A DNA stretch of 42,334 nucleotides, taken from contig MCFE01000718.1 in assembly GCA_002104905.1 (NCBI GenBank), positions 1 to 42,334 on the forward strand, in the 5' to 3' direction. The notes beneath the pieces were generated by a model. That model saw only the letters and a program-made list of their open reading frames with translations. It was not told the origin of the DNA and searched no databases. The position numbers were made by a program, and so were the translations under genes. Below are positions 39,975-42,334 of this stretch, piece after piece (within the stretch, counting starts at the first letter, position 1; each line of letters starts with the position of its first letter). Source of the DNA: Basidiobolus meristosporus CBS 931.73 (lineage: Eukaryota; Basidiobolomycota; Basidiobolomycetes; Basidiobolales; Basidiobolaceae).

Positions 39975-42320
39975 ATGTCGGACAATTAAGAATGGAAGAA
40001 TGCCATGCAGCAAATCCTGGCCCAACAGCAACAGCTACTCCAGATCCTCAGCCAACAGCAACAAGGAATGACTACCATGGCTCAGAGCCAGCAAAGCCCT
40101 GTCAAGAGCAACTTTAGTGTGAAGGTCAACTGGTACCATGGCAGAGTCAATTAAAACCTGGGAACTTGGCTCTTTCAGATTGAAGAAGCTTTTAAAGCTA
40201 AAGGAATTGCTCCAGAGAGCAAGTTGCATTATGCAGCTTCTTACCTGGCAGATGCAGCTTTACAGTGGTACCACAACAAGATCAGGTCAGCTACTATGAT
40301 GGGATGCTCTACAATCTCTACCTGGGATGAGTTTGTGTCAAAAATTCAGGATGCTTTTGAACCTCCACACCAGCAGACACTACTAAGAAGGAAGTTAAAG
40401 ACACTCAGACAGAAAGGAATGGTGCAAGAATATATCTATGAGTACAGATGTCTACTTGGACAAATTGAAAGATTGGACCCCTTGGATCAAGTTGAATACT
40501 TTATTGATGGGTTGAAAGAAAGAACTCGCAAGGAAGTCAATTACCAAAGACCTCAGACTATTGAAGAAGCCATCAAGATTGCCATTGACTATGACTCAGC
40601 TATGTTTGGAGTTGGGAAGCCTAGAGTGACTAATCAGAAAGGCTATAATCATTATGAAAGAAGACAATCAGAAGCAGTACCAATGGAAATAGACGCTATG
40701 CAGAAGAATCCCTCCTCAGAAGAATGCAAGAAGAGAGGACTTTGCTTCAATTGCCACCAGCAGGGACATATTGCAAAGTACTGCCCTCAGAGAAGAAATG
40801 GACACCAGCCAATAAGAACCTTCAACCATATTGAGTCCCATGAACACAGTAATGTGGAAGATGATCTTGAAGAAGACTTGGAACTCACCTTCCATATGAC
40901 AGAAGAGTACTTGTCCCAAATGACTTCAAACTCAGGGAAGTTATTGTACGTGAATGGAGTAATCAATGGAGTACCTGCCAAGATCATGATTGACTCAGGA
41001 GCATCGCATGAGTACATGTCAGAGCAATTTGCTTTGAAAGCTGGAATCAACTCAGAACCTACCAAATCAACTTCAGTCTCCACCGCTGATGGGAACTCCC
41101 ACATAATCAACCATATTACCCAGCCAGTAAGAATGAAGATCAATGACTATGAAGAAGACCTACAGGCTTATAAATTTGGGAACTGCAAGTCTGACCTTGT
41201 ACTTGGAAAAACCTGGCTATTATGTTGTAATCCATCAATCAACTGGAGAACCCATGCTACTCAGATCCAAAAAGACAACAAGACCTATGAGCTATTACCT
41301 GCCATGCTGGATTTCAACTTGGTCAATTCCAGTGTGTGTGAGACAAGTGAACTTAGCAAGACCCAGTTCTGTAGAGCACTTAGAAAAGGTACCCAGATGT
41401 TCCTCATGGCGGTAGTACAGGAGGATTCCTCTACCCCAGCACCCCAGCAGGTCCAGACTCTCTTGAAGAAATATTCAGACGTGTTTCCAGATGAGCTTGT
41501 AAGCCTACCACCAGTCAGAGACATGGATCATGCCATTGACACAGGAGATAGCCCTCCAGTGAGCAAGACACCTTACAGAATGAGTCCATTAGAATTGGAG
41601 GAAATGAAGAGACAAATTGATCAGCTATTGGAGCAAGGATACATCAGGCCCAGCAAGTCACCCTGGGGAGCACCAGTGCTTTTTGTGAAAAAGAAGGATA
41701 GAACACTTAGGATGTGCATTGACTACAGAGCCCTGAACTCAGTTACCGTCAAGAATAAGTACCCCATACCTCGGATTGATGAGCTTTTGGACCAACTTAA
41801 TGGAGCCACTATTTTCAGCAAGATTGACCTCATGTCAGGATACAACCAGATTAGGGTGAAACCAGAAGATATCCCTAAGACAGCATTCAGGACCAGATAT
41901 GGACATTACAAGTACTTAGTCATGAGTTTTGGCCTCACGAATGCCCCTGCAACATTCATGACGCTGATGCAGACTGTTTTTCAGGAGTACTTAGACAAGT
42001 TTGTGATAATCTACCTGGATGACATATTGATATACAGCAAGACAGAAGAGGATCTTGTAGTGCACATTGAAAAGGTCTTGAAGAAACTAAGAGAGAACAA
42101 GCTATATGGCAAGCTAGCCAAGTGTGAATTCTTCAAGGAGCACGTTGAATACCTGGGACACATAGTGACTAGCACAGGAGTAACCTTAGACCCAAAGAAG
42201 GTGGAAGTAAACAAGAATTTGAAGCAGCCCCATAGCATATCAGAACTCAGATCATTCCTTGGAATGGTTTCCTATTATCGGAGATTTGTCAAGTCTTTTG
42301 CAAGTATTGCAGCCCTTTAA
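39975..42320 (+). CDS. Gypsy-2d gag-protease-RT polyprotein, two stops, partial
   Basis: ATG at 39975 (MSDN) is the likely start. The frame holds two TAA codons (39987-39989 and 40152-40154), each one C-to-T change from CAA, and is then open from 40155 to 42320. A Gln-rich N-terminus leads to retrotransposon gag ([33 protein letters not shown]) and zinc knuckle [14 protein letters not shown]. Protease [13 protein letters not shown] follows near 40990. RT has [34 protein letters not shown] (Asp) and [14 protein letters not shown] (YLDD near 42018). The frame ends at 42318-42320 because one C is missing from CCCC in GCAGCCCC (compare 37546-37555). RNase H and integrase lie beyond the window. 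Confidence 0.9.
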
Positions 42321-42334
42321 CTGATATCCTCAAG

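Larger units (their letters stand above)
39548..42334 (+). mobile_element. Gypsy-2d, best preserved gypsy copy, runs off the window
   Basis: 5' LTR 39548-39916, primer site 39918, then gag, protease and RT up to the window edge. It sits in Gypsy-2c (left flank GCTAT, 39543-39547). It has only two stops and one late frameshift in 2.3 kb, compared with many more in 2a and 2b. Confidence 0.92.

Noticed and set aside
1-42334. tRNA, rRNA or snRNA genes
   Set aside because: No cloverleaf with A and B boxes or rRNA core was found by eye. The tRNA-like matches are primer-binding sites beside LTRs.

Overview
This window reads as a heterochromatin-like, repeat-on-repeat island of a filamentous fungus, most likely a basidiomycete or close relative. 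The reasons are Ty1/copia and Ty3/gypsy polyproteins in standard genetic code, a Plavaka/Tnp2-type (CACTA-like) transposase, and a gypsy reverse transcriptase of the type with an IKGP motif after the active site, which I remember from basidiomycetes. Family assignments are from motif recognition by eye, not from a search. I see no confident host gene, tRNA, rRNA or CRISPR array.

Layout. 1-948: unassigned DNA ending in a possible LTR end plus primer-binding site. 949-7231: Copia-1B (+), whose 5' LTR is split by a complete Copia-1A (-) at 1142-5806 with a CCTTA target duplication. 7232-7812: solo LTR of an unrelated family. 7852-9280: Copia-1C fragment (-). 9281-15232: Copia-1D (+), itself holding a Gypsy-1 solo LTR (10244-11313) and a 211-bp inverted-repeat element (13802-14012). 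15233-16450: Gypsy-3 fragment (-). 17304-17652: LTR of a diverged copia family (Copia-2). 18140-19740: decayed Plavaka/Tnp2 transposase (-). 20102-27260: full-length but dead Gypsy-1 (+) with 1.08-kb LTRs. 27281-33120: a cluster of an unrecognised gene pair (called Y and X here). X occurs four times in direct and inverted orientation, and the cluster is cut by a 734-bp foldback element (28114-28847), a Gypsy-1 solo LTR (29135-30205) and a copia shard (30999-31326). 33122-42334: four Gypsy-2 copies in alternating orientation (-,+,-,+), best explained as insertions nested inside one another. The last and best preserved copy runs off the right edge.

The elements give a relative chronology. In each nest the inner insertion is better preserved: Copia-1A inside 1B, and Gypsy-2d inside 2c inside 2b inside 2a. 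Gypsy-1 leaves 4-bp target duplications (CCAC, GCGC, GTGG seen), Copia-1 leaves 5 bp, and the foldback family leaves 3 bp (AAT, AGT). Many inactivating changes are C-to-T or G-to-A transitions, and CpG sites look to be decaying, consistent with cytosine methylation and/or a RIP-like process.

The items most worth a second look are a two-member foldback/MITE family with shared termini, symmetric subterminal AGTGCC motifs and 3-bp duplications; the unrecognised X/Y genes; and a TATA-spanning dyad in two diverged copia LTRs whose two arms have changed together.
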